From contig NZ_JBFDAE010000002.1 in the NCBI RefSeq assembly GCF_040720935.1, forward strand, positions 310,001 to 374,000: DNA of 64,000 nucleotides. Direction: 5' to 3'. The translations under genes were made by a program, and so were the position numbers. The notes under the pieces are model-generated. The model made no database searches. It was not told the DNA's origin and was given only the letters and a program-made list of their open reading frames with translations. Source of the stretch: Jejuia sp040720935. GTDB lineage: Bacteria > Bacteroidota > Bacteroidia > Flavobacteriales > Flavobacteriaceae. Below, piece after piece: positions 44,662-52,755 of this stretch (within the stretch, counting starts at the first letter, position 1; the number at the start of each line of letters is the position of its first letter).

Positions 44662-45294
44662 TTATTCAGATTTAAACCGATACTTCTTCTCCAAAGCATA
44701 CCGCATCAGTTCGCCCTTACCTTGCAGCCCCAATATCCGCACCATATTTTTCCGATGTGTATCTACAGTATGAATCCCAATAAACAATATATCGGCAATT
44801 TCGCGAGAGGTTTTCCCTTGGGCAATAAGTTCCAAAATTTCTATTTGGCGTTTGGTTAATATGCCTTTTGATTTGTTTGAAACTTCAGAATTTAGAATGT
44901 TTGTGTTGATATCGGCATCAAAATAAGTGTCGCCATTAAATACAGTTATAATTGCTTTATGAACTTCTGTTAATGATGAATTTTTTAAAATATAGCCAGA
45001 TGCTCCAGCGTCCAACATTTGCTGAATAGCTTCTGTTTGATCGAACATTGTAAATGCTAAAATTTTGATAGACGGATGGTTCTTCTTGATGTGTTTGGCA
45101 GCTTGAATACCATCTAGTTTTGGCATCCGTATATCAGTTAAGACAACATTAGGTTGTTTTTTCTCAACAATTTCCAAAAGTGCTTCGCCATCATTGGCGG
45201 TACCAACAATGGAAATACCATCTTCATAATCCAAAAGTAATTTTATGCCGTCAATTAAGGATTGATGGTCTTCGGCTATAGCTAGTCTTATCAT
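44662..45294 (-). CDS. NarL/LuxR-type response regulator
   Basis: A 210-aa protein. The receiver domain (1-120) has the acidic pocket (IAEDHQ), phospho-acceptor D54 (VLTDIRMPKLDG), and the conserved Thr and Lys (FTMFDQ; GYILKNSSL). The HTH (about 143-205) is LTKRQIEILELIAQGKTSREIADILFIGIHTVDTHRKN. The start overlaps the end of the kinase gene by four bases, so the two form a cognate pair. Its targets are plausibly the palindromes of this cluster. Confidence 0.95.
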   Translation of the reverse strand: MIRLAIAEDHQSLIDGIKLLLDYEDGISIVGTANDGEALLEIVEKKQPNVVLTDIRMPKLDGIQAAKHIKKNHPSIKILAFTMFDQTEAIQQMLDAGASGYILKNSSLTEVHKAIITVFNGDTYFDADINTNILNSEVSNKSKGILTKRQIEILELIAQGKTSREIADILFIGIHTVDTHRKNMVRILGLQGKGELMRYALEKKYRFKSE

Positions 45295-47096
45295 ATCGGG
45301 AGATCTATTATTATAGTTGTGCCTTTTTTGTGTTCAGATTCTATGGTCAAAGTGCCATTTAAATGTTCTACACGCTTATCGATACTGCTAATGCCCATAC
45401 CTTTGTTTTTTGTTGTGATCTGGCTGGGGTTAAAGCCTTTACCATTGTCCTCAATCATGATGTTTAAACTGTCTTCATGATTTGTTAAGTGTATGGTAGC
45501 TTCGGTAGCTTCGGCATGTTTAATAACGTTGGTAATTAATTCTTGGATAATTCTAAAAATTGTCAGTTCCAAACTGTTTTCCAAACGATTTTCTAGACCA
45601 TGGTCTATCACATCGACCGTTATTTTGTTGGAGGCCGAAATTTTATCCGCCATATTCTGTACCGCTTTCAACAGCCCTTGTTTTGCAATGACACCAGAAT
45701 TTTTAGCGTGGGCTATGGCCCGTACTTTATGATAAGCTTCGTCAAGTAGGGTAGTGGTTTTATCAAATAATTCGGGTGTTTGTTTATCTTTAAGTGCATT
45801 AAAATGGAGTTTTACGGTTGCCATAAGTCCGCCTAAGTCGTCATGTAAATCGTTGGCAATACGCTGGCGTTCTTTTTCCTGGCCTTCAATCATGGCGTCA
45901 ATACTTACCAATTCCTGTTCTTTTAAAACGGTTGCTAGTTTTTGGGTTTCCAGGGCTTTTTCCTGTTCGGCTAGTTTTTGTTTTTTACGCGTGTTTTTTT
46001 GGATTAAAAATGCTGTGATACCTCCAAAAAGAATAAATGCCAAAGCAGCGAAGAGCAAGTTTTTATTTTGTTTCCGTTTACTTTCTATTTCTAAATTGTC
46101 GGCACGTAGTTTTTCGTTGTCGTATTGCTCTTGAATATCTGATATTAATGCATTTTGATCTTTAAGGTTGATAAGTTTCTTTATGGAATCACATTTATAT
46201 AAATACTCGTAGGCATTTTTCCAATCTTTAAGATAGTAATAGCTTGCTGACATATTATTATACAAAACCTTTTTACTTTTTCTATTTAATTTTGGTAATT
46301 CAATAATTTCTGCTTTTTTGTAATAACTTAGTGCGTCTTTATAGTCTTTGGATCTTCTTAGTGCATTGCCCGAATTATTTAAAATGTTAAATAGAGTATT
46401 TAGATTTTTATAATTTATTGTATCTTGATAATATGCTTTAAGGGCCATATTGTAATAATATAAAGCAGAATCTTTTTTTCTGTGTTTTCGGCTATAAAGA
46501 GAGCCAAAAAGTGAGTAAAGATGTGTCTCTTTAATTATATCTTCTTTGATACTTGGTAAAGAGAATGCTTTATTGAAAAAGTATCTTGCAGAATCCGCAT
46601 AATGCTTTTGCGAATCCGTGTTACTTTTTTTAAGAAAGCCTATACCAATATTAGTCCAATAGTATTTCAGCCATTTTGATGATTTTTTTTCCTCAGCATA
46701 TTTATATATATTATCAAGATAAGTATTAATATCAAATTTTATATTGTTTTGACTTTTGAGTATTTCGAATATCTCAGAGTTTATTTCAATAACCTTTTCT
46801 TCTAGCTTTAATTTTTTGTAAATTTTAAGAGCTTTTTGATGATATATAAGAGCCGAATCTTCTTTATTTAAATTGTCATAAGATTTAGCAATAAAAAAAT
46901 TAAGCTTTGCTTTTTTTTGAACATCAAGATTTATACTTTTTGTTTTTACTATTCTTATAAGCTCTTTGTAATTTTCTTTGTTGAATAAAGAGTCTACTTT
47001 ATTATATAAAAGCATATCTTCTTGAGCATTTGAAATATTGCACAAGAAGATAAAAAAAAATAAGGATAAAAATTTATTATGGAATGATATCACCAT
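45291..47096 (-). CDS. TPR-containing sensor histidine kinase
   Basis: A 601-aa membrane kinase. A signal or anchor segment (FLSLFFFIFLCNISNAQ) is followed by about 300 residues of TPR helices (YHQKALKIYKKL, YYNMALKAYYQD, ALSYYKKAEI) expected in the periplasm. Then come a transmembrane helix (LLFAALAFILFGGITAFLI), a coiled coil, a HisKA_3 dimerisation domain with H418 (RQRIANDLHDDLGG) and an HATPase_c domain (ELITNVIKHAEAT, IEDNGKGF, GMGISSIDKRVEHLNG). This is the NarX/DesK-type kinase that pairs with LuxR-type regulators. It overlaps the upstream lipoprotein gene by 20 bases. Confidence 0.93.
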   Translation of the reverse strand: MVISFHNKFLSLFFFIFLCNISNAQEDMLLYNKVDSLFNKENYKELIRIVKTKSINLDVQKKAKLNFFIAKSYDNLNKEDSALIYHQKALKIYKKLKLEEKVIEINSEIFEILKSQNNIKFDINTYLDNIYKYAEEKKSSKWLKYYWTNIGIGFLKKSNTDSQKHYADSARYFFNKAFSLPSIKEDIIKETHLYSLFGSLYSRKHRKKDSALYYYNMALKAYYQDTINYKNLNTLFNILNNSGNALRRSKDYKDALSYYKKAEIIELPKLNRKSKKVLYNNMSASYYYLKDWKNAYEYLYKCDSIKKLINLKDQNALISDIQEQYDNEKLRADNLEIESKRKQNKNLLFAALAFILFGGITAFLIQKNTRKKQKLAEQEKALETQKLATVLKEQELVSIDAMIEGQEKERQRIANDLHDDLGGLMATVKLHFNALKDKQTPELFDKTTTLLDEAYHKVRAIAHAKNSGVIAKQGLLKAVQNMADKISASNKITVDVIDHGLENRLENSLELTIFRIIQELITNVIKHAEATEATIHLTNHEDSLNIMIEDNGKGFNPSQITTKNKGMGISSIDKRVEHLNGTLTIESEHKKGTTIIIDLPI

Positions 47097-47727
47097 CGTC
47101 GTCGTCTGGTCTTATTTTATTTGAATCGCAACCATGAGCATTGAGACTGTCTTTAATTTCTTGATAATCTAAACATTTGTGCATTAATTTTCTGTATTCC
47201 AAAATATGTTTGTAATTGAAATTATTAGTATGTATGGTTATAGCAAATAATTTCTTAAGATTGGTATTGAACCTGAGTTTGGAAACATCAAATTTGCGAT
47301 TAATCAAATGCGTAACTTCACAGTTTGTAGAAGTACCATCATCATTTTCTTTGCTCAAACCGATAACTAAGACATTGAATTTATTATTTGAAATATTTAC
47401 ACAAGTATCAATTTTCAAAGCTTTATCCGAAATAGGAATATTAATATCTAGTATATTATTTTTTATAGAACCAAATGCCTGATATCTCTTGTGTTGAGAA
47501 TTATCAGAAATTTCGGTGGTTTGCTGGTTTTCTAAATCAATATTTAATCCATAAATTTGAGTAAAATAATTATTTATATTTTTTAATTCTTTAGACAAAC
47601 TAGCATTTTTGTCTCTTTCTATTAATAGTTCTTCTTCACGTTCATTATCTATATTTAACTGTTTAGTCTTATTTTCACAATTAAATAATAGGATGAGCAT
47701 ACTAATTATCATCAATCTAATTTTCAT
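47077..47727 (-). CDS. Lipoprotein, first gene of the sensor operon
   Basis: Not recognised. A 216-aa protein with a lipobox-like start (ISMLILLFNC|ENKTKQ). A short coiled coil (NEREEELLIERDKNASLSKELKNIN) precedes a strand-rich part, and the acidic end reads RPDDDDGDIIP. Its 3' end overlaps the kinase gene by 20 bases, so the two are translationally linked. A periplasmic accessory that presents a signal to the kinase's TPR domain is a reasonable guess. Driven by palindrome copy 7. Confidence 0.7.
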   Translation of the reverse strand: MKIRLMIISMLILLFNCENKTKQLNIDNEREEELLIERDKNASLSKELKNINNYFTQIYGLNIDLENQQTTEISDNSQHKRYQAFGSIKNNILDINIPISDKALKIDTCVNISNNKFNVLVIGLSKENDDGTSTNCEVTHLINRKFDVSKLRFNTNLKKLFAITIHTNNFNYKHILEYRKLMHKCLDYQEIKDSLNAHGCDSNKIRPDDDDGDIIP

Positions 47728-47757
47728 AATTCTAAGGTTTTATGGTTAGTAATATTG

Positions 47758-47805
47758 CAAACTTCAGTAAATAGCAAGCAACAAAAAATACCCGTTACTG
47801 GGTAT
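47758..47805 (-). promoter_or_regulatory. Palindrome-promoter module, copy 7 (sensor operon)
   Basis: ATACCCGTTACTGGGTAT (47788-47805) is the most diverged copy. After 22 nt comes GAAGTTTG (47758-47765), one mismatch in the TA of the box. The first gene begins at 47727. If functional, the regulators control their own operon. Confidence 0.65.
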
Positions 47806-47884
47806 ATTTCTCATTTAATTTATAGGAAAAAGAATAAACCACTTTAAAAAATAGACAAAGTGCAAATAAAACCGAAGTAAGGTT

Positions 47885-48088
47885 TTACGCGAATAAAAAC
47901 TTTATAGCACTTACAAGGGCAATAAAACCAATAAAGGCAATAAGCACCCAAAAGCTACCTTTATAAAATTTTTTATGCAGTTTTAAATCTCTACGATAGG
48001 TATAGCCAATAATAATAGAAAAGACAATAAAGAAGATAATTCCGAAAATGATTTGACCTTTACTAAACATATGGTTATTTTTATGCAA
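47885..48088 (-). CDS. Small two-helix membrane protein
   Basis: A 67-aa protein with two hydrophobic segments (IIFGIIFFIVFSIIIGYTY and FWVLIAFIGFIALVSAIKFLF) joined by a basic loop (RRDLKLHKKFYKG). A shorter start at the Met of MFSKGQ is possible. The layout is that of many small conserved inner-membrane proteins of Flavobacteriaceae without known role. It lies upstream of the sensor operon, on the same strand, separated by palindrome copy 7. Confidence 0.65.
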   Translation of the reverse strand: MHKNNHMFSKGQIIFGIIFFIVFSIIIGYTYRRDLKLHKKFYKGSFWVLIAFIGFIALVSAIKFLFA

Positions 48089-48168
48089 ATTTAAGTAATA
48101 ATGATGAGATTCCCTTTTTGATAACTATCTAGATTTGAGGAAATAAAAAACAAAGGTTTCCGCCTTAC

Positions 48169-48184
48169 TGAAACAAGTTCAGCA
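48169..48184. repeat. CTGAAACAAGTTCAG fragment
   Basis: ACTGAAACAAGTTCAG is the short palindrome that also appears in the loop at 26064-26118 and inside mnmD (50606-50624). It is a fragment of the dispersed repeat families of this genome. Confidence 0.55.
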
Positions 48185-48216
48185 CAGGTCGCGGGAATGA
48201 AAAAAAATAGAATTAT

Positions 48217-48603
48217 ATGAAGAATAAAATTGAAGCCGTAAAAGCGTTCCATACCGCATTTAAGATTGGGCATAGAGAATCGCCAAAAGCAGATTTAGGA
48301 TTGGCTAAAAACATGTTGCGCTACAAACTAATGCGAGAAGAAAACGAAGAATACCTAGAAGCCGCAAACAATAACGATTTAGTTGAAGTTGCCGATGCAC
48401 TTGGAGACATGCTCTATATTTTATGCGGCACCATTATAGAACACGGCATGCAATATAAAATAGAAGAAGTGTTTGATGAAATACAACGCAGCAACATGAG
48501 TAAACTAGGCGAGAACGGACAACCAATTTATCGTGAAGATGGGAAAGTATTGAAAGGGCCTAATTATTTTAAGCCGAATATTGATTACATTTTAAATAAA
48601 TAA
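48217..48603 (+). CDS. MazG-like nucleoside triphosphate pyrophosphohydrolase
   Basis: A 128-aa, all-alpha NTP pyrophosphohydrolase. The metal-binding pattern ExxE...ExxD is visible as LMREENEEYLEAA and LVEVADALGDMLYILCG. The C-terminal SNMSKLGENGQPIYREDGKVLKGPNYFKPNI is typical of the phosphoribosyl-ATP-pyrophosphatase-like group found in phages and Bacteroidota. It probably removes non-canonical dNTPs. Single gene, plus strand. Confidence 0.88.
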   Translation: MKNKIEAVKAFHTAFKIGHRESPKADLGLAKNMLRYKLMREENEEYLEAANNNDLVEVADALGDMLYILCGTIIEHGMQYKIEEVFDEIQRSNMSKLGENGQPIYREDGKVLKGPNYFKPNIDYILNK

Positions 48604-48770
48604 GCTGACACGGATTTACACGGATTGTTCTCGTGAGAATTTGTAAATATTTGCCTCTATTTCATTTAAACTATTTAAACTATTTAAGCTACATATTGAG
48701 GGTGTTTTAGCTGAATAGACTTTTGATTTTATTCATCTGCACAGAAAAAAGCTTTGACTGCTATAAAGTT

Positions 48771-48829
48771 GACACGGATTTCACAGATTTACACGGATAA
48801 AATCTGTGATAATCCGTGAAATCCGTGTC
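48771..48829. repeat. GACACGGATTTCAC inverted repeat
   Basis: GACACGGATTTCAC and GTGAAATCCGTGTC form 14-bp perfect arms, with further pairing inside (AGATTT/AAATCT). A half copy (GACACGGATTTACACGGATT) is at 48606-48625. This repeat type is common between genes in Bacteroidota. It follows the ilvE stop and could act as a terminator or RNA stabiliser. Confidence 0.8.
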
Positions 48830-48838
48830 ATCATCTTT

Positions 48839-49906
48839 TTATATTACTCTAAACCGCCACCCAAAAGGATCTTCCACTTTATTAGTTTGAATATCCGTAA
48901 TGCGCTTTTTCAAATAATCGGCATACGGCTTTTCTATTTTTGGCAAATCGTAATCTGTATCTTTATAACCAAAAGCTGAAATAGGCGAAACCACAGCAGC
49001 AGTCCCGGCACCAAACATTTCTTTAAGCGATCCGTTTTTTGCAGCTTCAACAACTTCGGTAACTGTAATTTTTCTAACTTCAACAGGAATGTTTTCAGAT
49101 TCAGCCAACTGAATAATGCTTTTTCTCGTAATGCCATCCAAAATCCTGTCGCTTGTTGGCCCTGTAATCAATGTATCATTTATACGCACAAAAATGTTCA
49201 TGGCACCAGCTTCCTCTATATATTCATGCTCGTGGTCGTCTGTCCAAATGACTTGTTGGTAGCCTTTCGCTTTTGCCAATTGTGTTGGATAAAACTGACC
49301 TGCATAATTACCACCAGCTTTAGCAAAACCAACACCTCCATTGGCAGAACGCGAATAGGTTTCTTCAATTAAAACTTTTACTTCTCCCGAAAAATAAGAG
49401 CCAGACGGCGCAGTACAAATTATAAATTTATATTCATCGGCAGGAGAAGCATGAAAACCATTTCCTGAGGCAAATATAAACGGACGAATATATAATGAGC
49501 TCCCTTCATTTGTAGGAATCCAATCTTTATCCAATTTCAATAACGCTTTTAAACCATCCATAAAATACGCTTCCGGTAATTCTGGAATGGATAAACGTTT
49601 TGCCGAAATATTTAAACGCTTACAATTATCTTCAGGCCTAAATAACCAGACATTTTTAGCGGCATCTTTATATGCTTTCATACCTTCAAAAACCGACTGT
49701 CCGTAATGGAAAATCTTAGCCGAAGGATCTAAGGTAATAGGTTGGTAAGGCATAATTTTAGGCGCATGCCATTCCCCATCCTTATAATCGCATACAAGCA
49801 TGTGGTCTGAAAATACACTTCCAAACTTTAAATCGTCAAAATCTACCTCATTAATCTTAGTAGCTTTCGTTTTTATAATCTCAATGTCTTTGATTATAGT
49901 ACTCAT
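48839..49906 (-). CDS. ilvE: Branched-chain amino-acid aminotransferase
   Basis: A 355-aa PLP enzyme (fold type IV, BCAT group II by length) that interconverts Leu/Ile/Val and their 2-oxo acids. The PLP lysine is K196 (GGVGFAKAGGNYAGQF). Other conserved elements are FHYGQSVFEGMKAY, LYIRPFIFASG, EEAGAMNIFV and GAGTAAVVSPI. Cytoplasmic. Not in an operon with other ilv genes here. Confidence 0.95.
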   Translation of the reverse strand: MSTIIKDIEIIKTKATKINEVDFDDLKFGSVFSDHMLVCDYKDGEWHAPKIMPYQPITLDPSAKIFHYGQSVFEGMKAYKDAAKNVWLFRPEDNCKRLNISAKRLSIPELPEAYFMDGLKALLKLDKDWIPTNEGSSLYIRPFIFASGNGFHASPADEYKFIICTAPSGSYFSGEVKVLIEETYSRSANGGVGFAKAGGNYAGQFYPTQLAKAKGYQQVIWTDDHEHEYIEEAGAMNIFVRINDTLITGPTSDRILDGITRKSIIQLAESENIPVEVRKITVTEVVEAAKNGSLKEMFGAGTAAVVSPISAFGYKDTDYDLPKIEKPYADYLKKRITDIQTNKVEDPFGWRFRVI

Positions 49907-49997
49907 GTCTCGTTAATTTAGCTTACAAATTTATAAAATTCATTATCAAAAAAACGGTATATTTACATAAAAGCGTTAAAATTCAAAATATGATATA

Positions 49998-50456
49998 ATG
50001 AAACCATTAATCCTACTGATAATCTGTGTTTTAACTTTAAGTTCTTGCGAGGATAAGCATGCCTCATTCGGAAAAAAGATAGTAGCCGATGATGCCATTG
50101 CAGCAAAATCTATGGCGGCGCATTACGAAACAATGCGTCAAGGCGATAGCATAAATTCTAAGATGAAAGCGAAAGTTATCGATGTGTGTCAAGCCAAAGG
50201 TTGTTGGATGACTTTAAATCTCAACGATGGAAAAGAAGTCATGGTAAAGTTTAAGGATTACGGTTTTTTTGTGCCTATGGATATTTCGGGTAAAGAAGTC
50301 ATCGTAAACGGAAAAGCCTATGTGAAAGAAGTTTCAGTAGAAGAACAAAAACATTATGCGCAAGATGCAGGAAAAACACCTGAAGAAATCGCGTCTATAG
50401 CCGAACCAAAACGCACCTATTCTTTCGAGGCCGATGGTGTTTTAATAGCTCAATAA
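49998..50456 (+). CDS. DUF4920 lipoprotein
   Basis: A 152-aa protein with a lipoprotein signal (LLIICVLTLSSC|EDKHA). The DUF4920 core is VIDVCQAKGCWMTLNLNDGKEVMVKFKDYGFFVPMD, split here by its Cys-x5-Cys pair, a small beta-barrel with a possible metal-binding Cys pair. Function unknown. It precedes mnmD by seven bases and is probably co-transcribed. Confidence 0.88.
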   Translation: MKPLILLIICVLTLSSCEDKHASFGKKIVADDAIAAKSMAAHYETMRQGDSINSKMKAKVIDVCQAKGCWMTLNLNDGKEVMVKFKDYGFFVPMDISGKEVIVNGKAYVKEVSVEEQKHYAQDAGKTPEEIASIAEPKRTYSFEADGVLIAQ

Positions 50457-50462
50457 ATCAAT

Positions 50463-51146
50463 TTGAAAAGAGAAATTATAACAACAGCCGATGGTTCTAC
50501 AACCATTCACCTTCCAGAATGGGACGAGCAATACCATTCCAAACACGGTGCCATTCAAGAAGCCTATCATGTATTTATAAAACATGGGTTACATCATTTC
50601 GTTAGTTCTGAACTTGTTTCAGAATCTCATCAAGCAATTTCCATTCTAGAAATAGGTTTTGGCACAGGATTAAATTCATTCATCGCACTTTTAGAAGCCG
50701 AAAAATCAAACTTAAATATTGATTATACAGGTGTAGAAGGGTATCCTGTTCCTTCGGATGAAGTACTACTTTTAAACTATCCTTCGGAATTAAATGTAAA
50801 GGAAAAACAGCTTCTATTTGAAGAATTGCATAAACTTTCATGGGAAGAAAAACATGAAATAACTTCGCTTTTCAGTTTAAGGAAACAACAAAAAATGTTC
50901 AATGAGATTAAAGATAAAAACAAATACAACCTCATTTATTTCGATGCATTTGGAGCAAGAGTACAACCAGAACTTTGGACAGAACCCATATTTAAAGCCA
51001 TGTATAATGCTTTAAAAGAAAAAGGAATTCTAGTAACCTATTCAGCAAAAGGAAGCGTACGTAGAGCAATGCAATCCGTAGGTTTTACCGTAGAAAGACT
51101 TGAAGGTCCTCCAGGAAAACGGGAAATGCTTAGAGCCACGAAATGA
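50463..51146 (+). CDS. mnmD: tRNA 5-methylaminomethyl-2-thiouridine methyltransferase MnmD
   Basis: A 227-aa SAM methyltransferase that completes mnm5s2U34 in tRNA; in Bacteroidota it occurs without the MnmC oxidase half. Motif I is ILEIGFGTGLNSF. The opening DEQYHSKHGAIQEAYHVFIKHGL and the motif YFDAFGARVQPELWTEP are family hallmarks. The frame starts with TTG at 50463. The stretch SSELVSES (about residues 48-55) is encoded by TTCTGAACTTGTTTCAGAA, a dispersed palindrome, apparently captured in a loop before motif I. Confidence 0.9.
   Translation: MKREIITTADGSTTIHLPEWDEQYHSKHGAIQEAYHVFIKHGLHHFVSSELVSESHQAISILEIGFGTGLNSFIALLEAEKSNLNIDYTGVEGYPVPSDEVLLLNYPSELNVKEKQLLFEELHKLSWEEKHEITSLFSLRKQQKMFNEIKDKNKYNLIYFDAFGARVQPELWTEPIFKAMYNALKEKGILVTYSAKGSVRRAMQSVGFTVERLEGPPGKREMLRATK
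50606..50624. repeat. Short palindrome inside mnmD
   Basis: TTCTGAACTTGTTTCAGAA has TTCTGAA/TTTCAGAA arms and matches the fragments at 26085-26100 and 48169-48184. Read in frame as S-E-L-V-S-E. Confidence 0.55.
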
Positions 51147-51430
51147 GTTTGCAGTTGGCCGTATTCAGTTTTCAGTTAGTTTTAGCTTTTATCTGAATAT
51201 TCAGCCATCAATTCTTCCCACCATTGCATAACCACCCGTCATCAGTCATCTGTCTTCCGTCAAGTTTTAAAAGCAATAATTCTTTGCGCCTTCGCGTCTT
51301 TGCGCGATAATTTTTAGTTTTCAGTCGCAGTCGCAGTCGCAGTCGCAGTATTCAATAGCTATTTAATGAACATTTTCAGTTTCATTATAAAGTAATCATT
51401 CCTACTACCTTTGCGACCTTGCGGGAAAAA
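51147..51430. other. Intergenic region with a CAGTCG microsatellite
   Basis: No gene is seen. At 51322-51349 the hexamer CAGTCG occurs four times plus CAGT. Nearby (51276-51306) is a TTTGCGCCTTCGCGTCTTTGC stretch (written here as seen, in two overlapping 6-8-bp motifs), a short repeat common between genes of Bacteroidota. Confidence 0.7.
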
Positions 51431-52342
51431 CTAATCGTGTCTCGCCCCCTTCAAAATCCTAAAACTATGCAACACCGCTGGAAAAATGGCATCCATTGAT
51501 TCTTTTGCGCCGTTTGTTGAGCCCGGTAACGCCAATACCAAAGTATCCCCAAGCGTTCCTGCAACACTTCTTGAAAGCATCGCAAAAGGCATACGATCTT
51601 GCCCGTAATTACGGATAGCCTCTTCAATCCCCGGAATGCGTCTGTCTAATATCGGAATTAAGGCTTCTGGCGTCACATCTCGTCCTGAAAGCCCAGTTCC
51701 TCCTGTGTAAATGACCATATCAAACCCTTGTTCTTGATAGGATTTTGCCTTTTGTTGAATATCTTCAGCTTCATCTGGAATAATTACATATTCCGACACT
51801 TTAACATCACATGCCTCCAACTTTTTAATAATCGCTTTTCCTGCCTTGTCTTCTTTATGGCCAGCCGAAATAGTATCAGAACAAACAATAACAGCGGCTC
51901 TTAAATCCTTTCTGAATTTATCTCTAAAATCGGACTTTCCACCTTTTTTGTTGACCAGTTTTATGGTGTGGATTTCAATGCCTTTATCAATAGGCTTTAG
52001 CATATCGTACATGTTGAGTGCTACGACACTTGCACCATGCATCGCTTCAACTTCAACGCCTGTTTTGTAAATGGTTTTTACTGTGAAAATAACTGTGATT
52101 TCCAATCCATCAACTTTATATTCTACACCAGTAAACTCGATAGGTAAGGGGTGGCAATCGGGTAGAATATCGGGAGTACGTTTTACACCTAATAATCCAG
52201 CTGCTTTACTCATAGCAAATACATTGCCTTTTGGCACGGTGTCGTTTTCAATAGCAGTAATTGTTTCTGGCTTACTGACCTTAACAATGGCTTGCGCTAC
52301 TGCGGTTCTTAATGTGGTTACTTTATGTGTGATATCGACCAT
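51431..52342 (-). CDS. moaCB: Bifunctional molybdenum cofactor protein MoaC/MoaB
   Basis: A 303-aa fusion. Residues about 1-150 are MoaC, which makes cPMP from the MoaA product (ILPDCHPLPIEFTGVEY; VEVEAMHGASVVALNMYDM). Residues about 155-303 are MoaB/MogA-like, adenylylating molybdopterin (AAVIVCSDTISAGHKEDKAG; YTGGTGLSGRDVTPEAL). The fusion is known in Bacteroidota. The usual partner moaA is not in the window. Cytoplasmic; part of a minus-strand Moco gene group next to nap. Confidence 0.93.
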   Translation of the reverse strand: MVDITHKVTTLRTAVAQAIVKVSKPETITAIENDTVPKGNVFAMSKAAGLLGVKRTPDILPDCHPLPIEFTGVEYKVDGLEITVIFTVKTIYKTGVEVEAMHGASVVALNMYDMLKPIDKGIEIHTIKLVNKKGGKSDFRDKFRKDLRAAVIVCSDTISAGHKEDKAGKAIIKKLEACDVKVSEYVIIPDEAEDIQQKAKSYQEQGFDMVIYTGGTGLSGRDVTPEALIPILDRRIPGIEEAIRNYGQDRMPFAMLSRSVAGTLGDTLVLALPGSTNGAKESMDAIFPAVLHSFRILKGARHD

Positions 52343-52373
52343 TTCGAATTGAATATTGATTATTTTTTATTGA

Positions 52374-52721
52374 TTATTTCCTGCTTGCAGTTTTTCTGGA
52401 AGCCATAAATATTGCTGTCAATTCGCTAGATTCCTTTAATAAATTTTCTATTATTTTCTTCTCAATTAAATTTTCATCCAAAGCAAATTCTAACCAGAAA
52501 TTGGACTCGTCAACTTCTTCTATTACAATACTGATTTTTGCAATGAAACTAGGTTTTGATTGCGCAATACATGTTGCCCTATAATTAGCAGCGACAGAAG
52601 TAGAGCATCTAATTAATTGACCTCTAATATGATTAGAAAGGTATGTGTTAGGTAATGATTTTGTTATTTTAACACAGTTGTGGGCAAATACTTTGGTTCT
52701 GGTTTTTAATTGTTCTTTCAT
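52374..52721 (-). CDS. Four-helix-bundle (S23-type) protein
   Basis: A 115-aa protein of the S23/four-helix-bundle family: FAHNCVKITKSLPNTYLSNHIRGQLIRCSTSVAANYRAT and KISIVIEEVDESNFWLEFA are diagnostic. First seen within 23S rRNA intervening sequences, family members are scattered across bacterial genomes, often near repeats; the molecular role is unclear. Here it sits inside the Moco cluster between moaCB and moeB, with no functional link to it. Confidence 0.85.
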   Translation of the reverse strand: MKEQLKTRTKVFAHNCVKITKSLPNTYLSNHIRGQLIRCSTSVAANYRATCIAQSKPSFIAKISIVIEEVDESNFWLEFALDENLIEKKIIENLLKESSELTAIFMASRKTASRK

Positions 52722-52755
52722 GGTAGTTCAATAATAAATAGTAAATAAAAAATAA

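Noticed and set aside
27147..47805. The ATCCCC palindromes as plain terminators
   Set aside because: They are hairpins with T-runs located 25-80 nt after stop codons, so a terminator role is possible. But the distance to the following -7 box is fixed while the distance to the preceding stop varies, so a promoter element explains them better. A double role is not excluded.
48091..48273. 60-codon minus-strand frame
   Set aside because: It overlaps the start of the MazG-like gene and contains a repeat fragment; no coding features.
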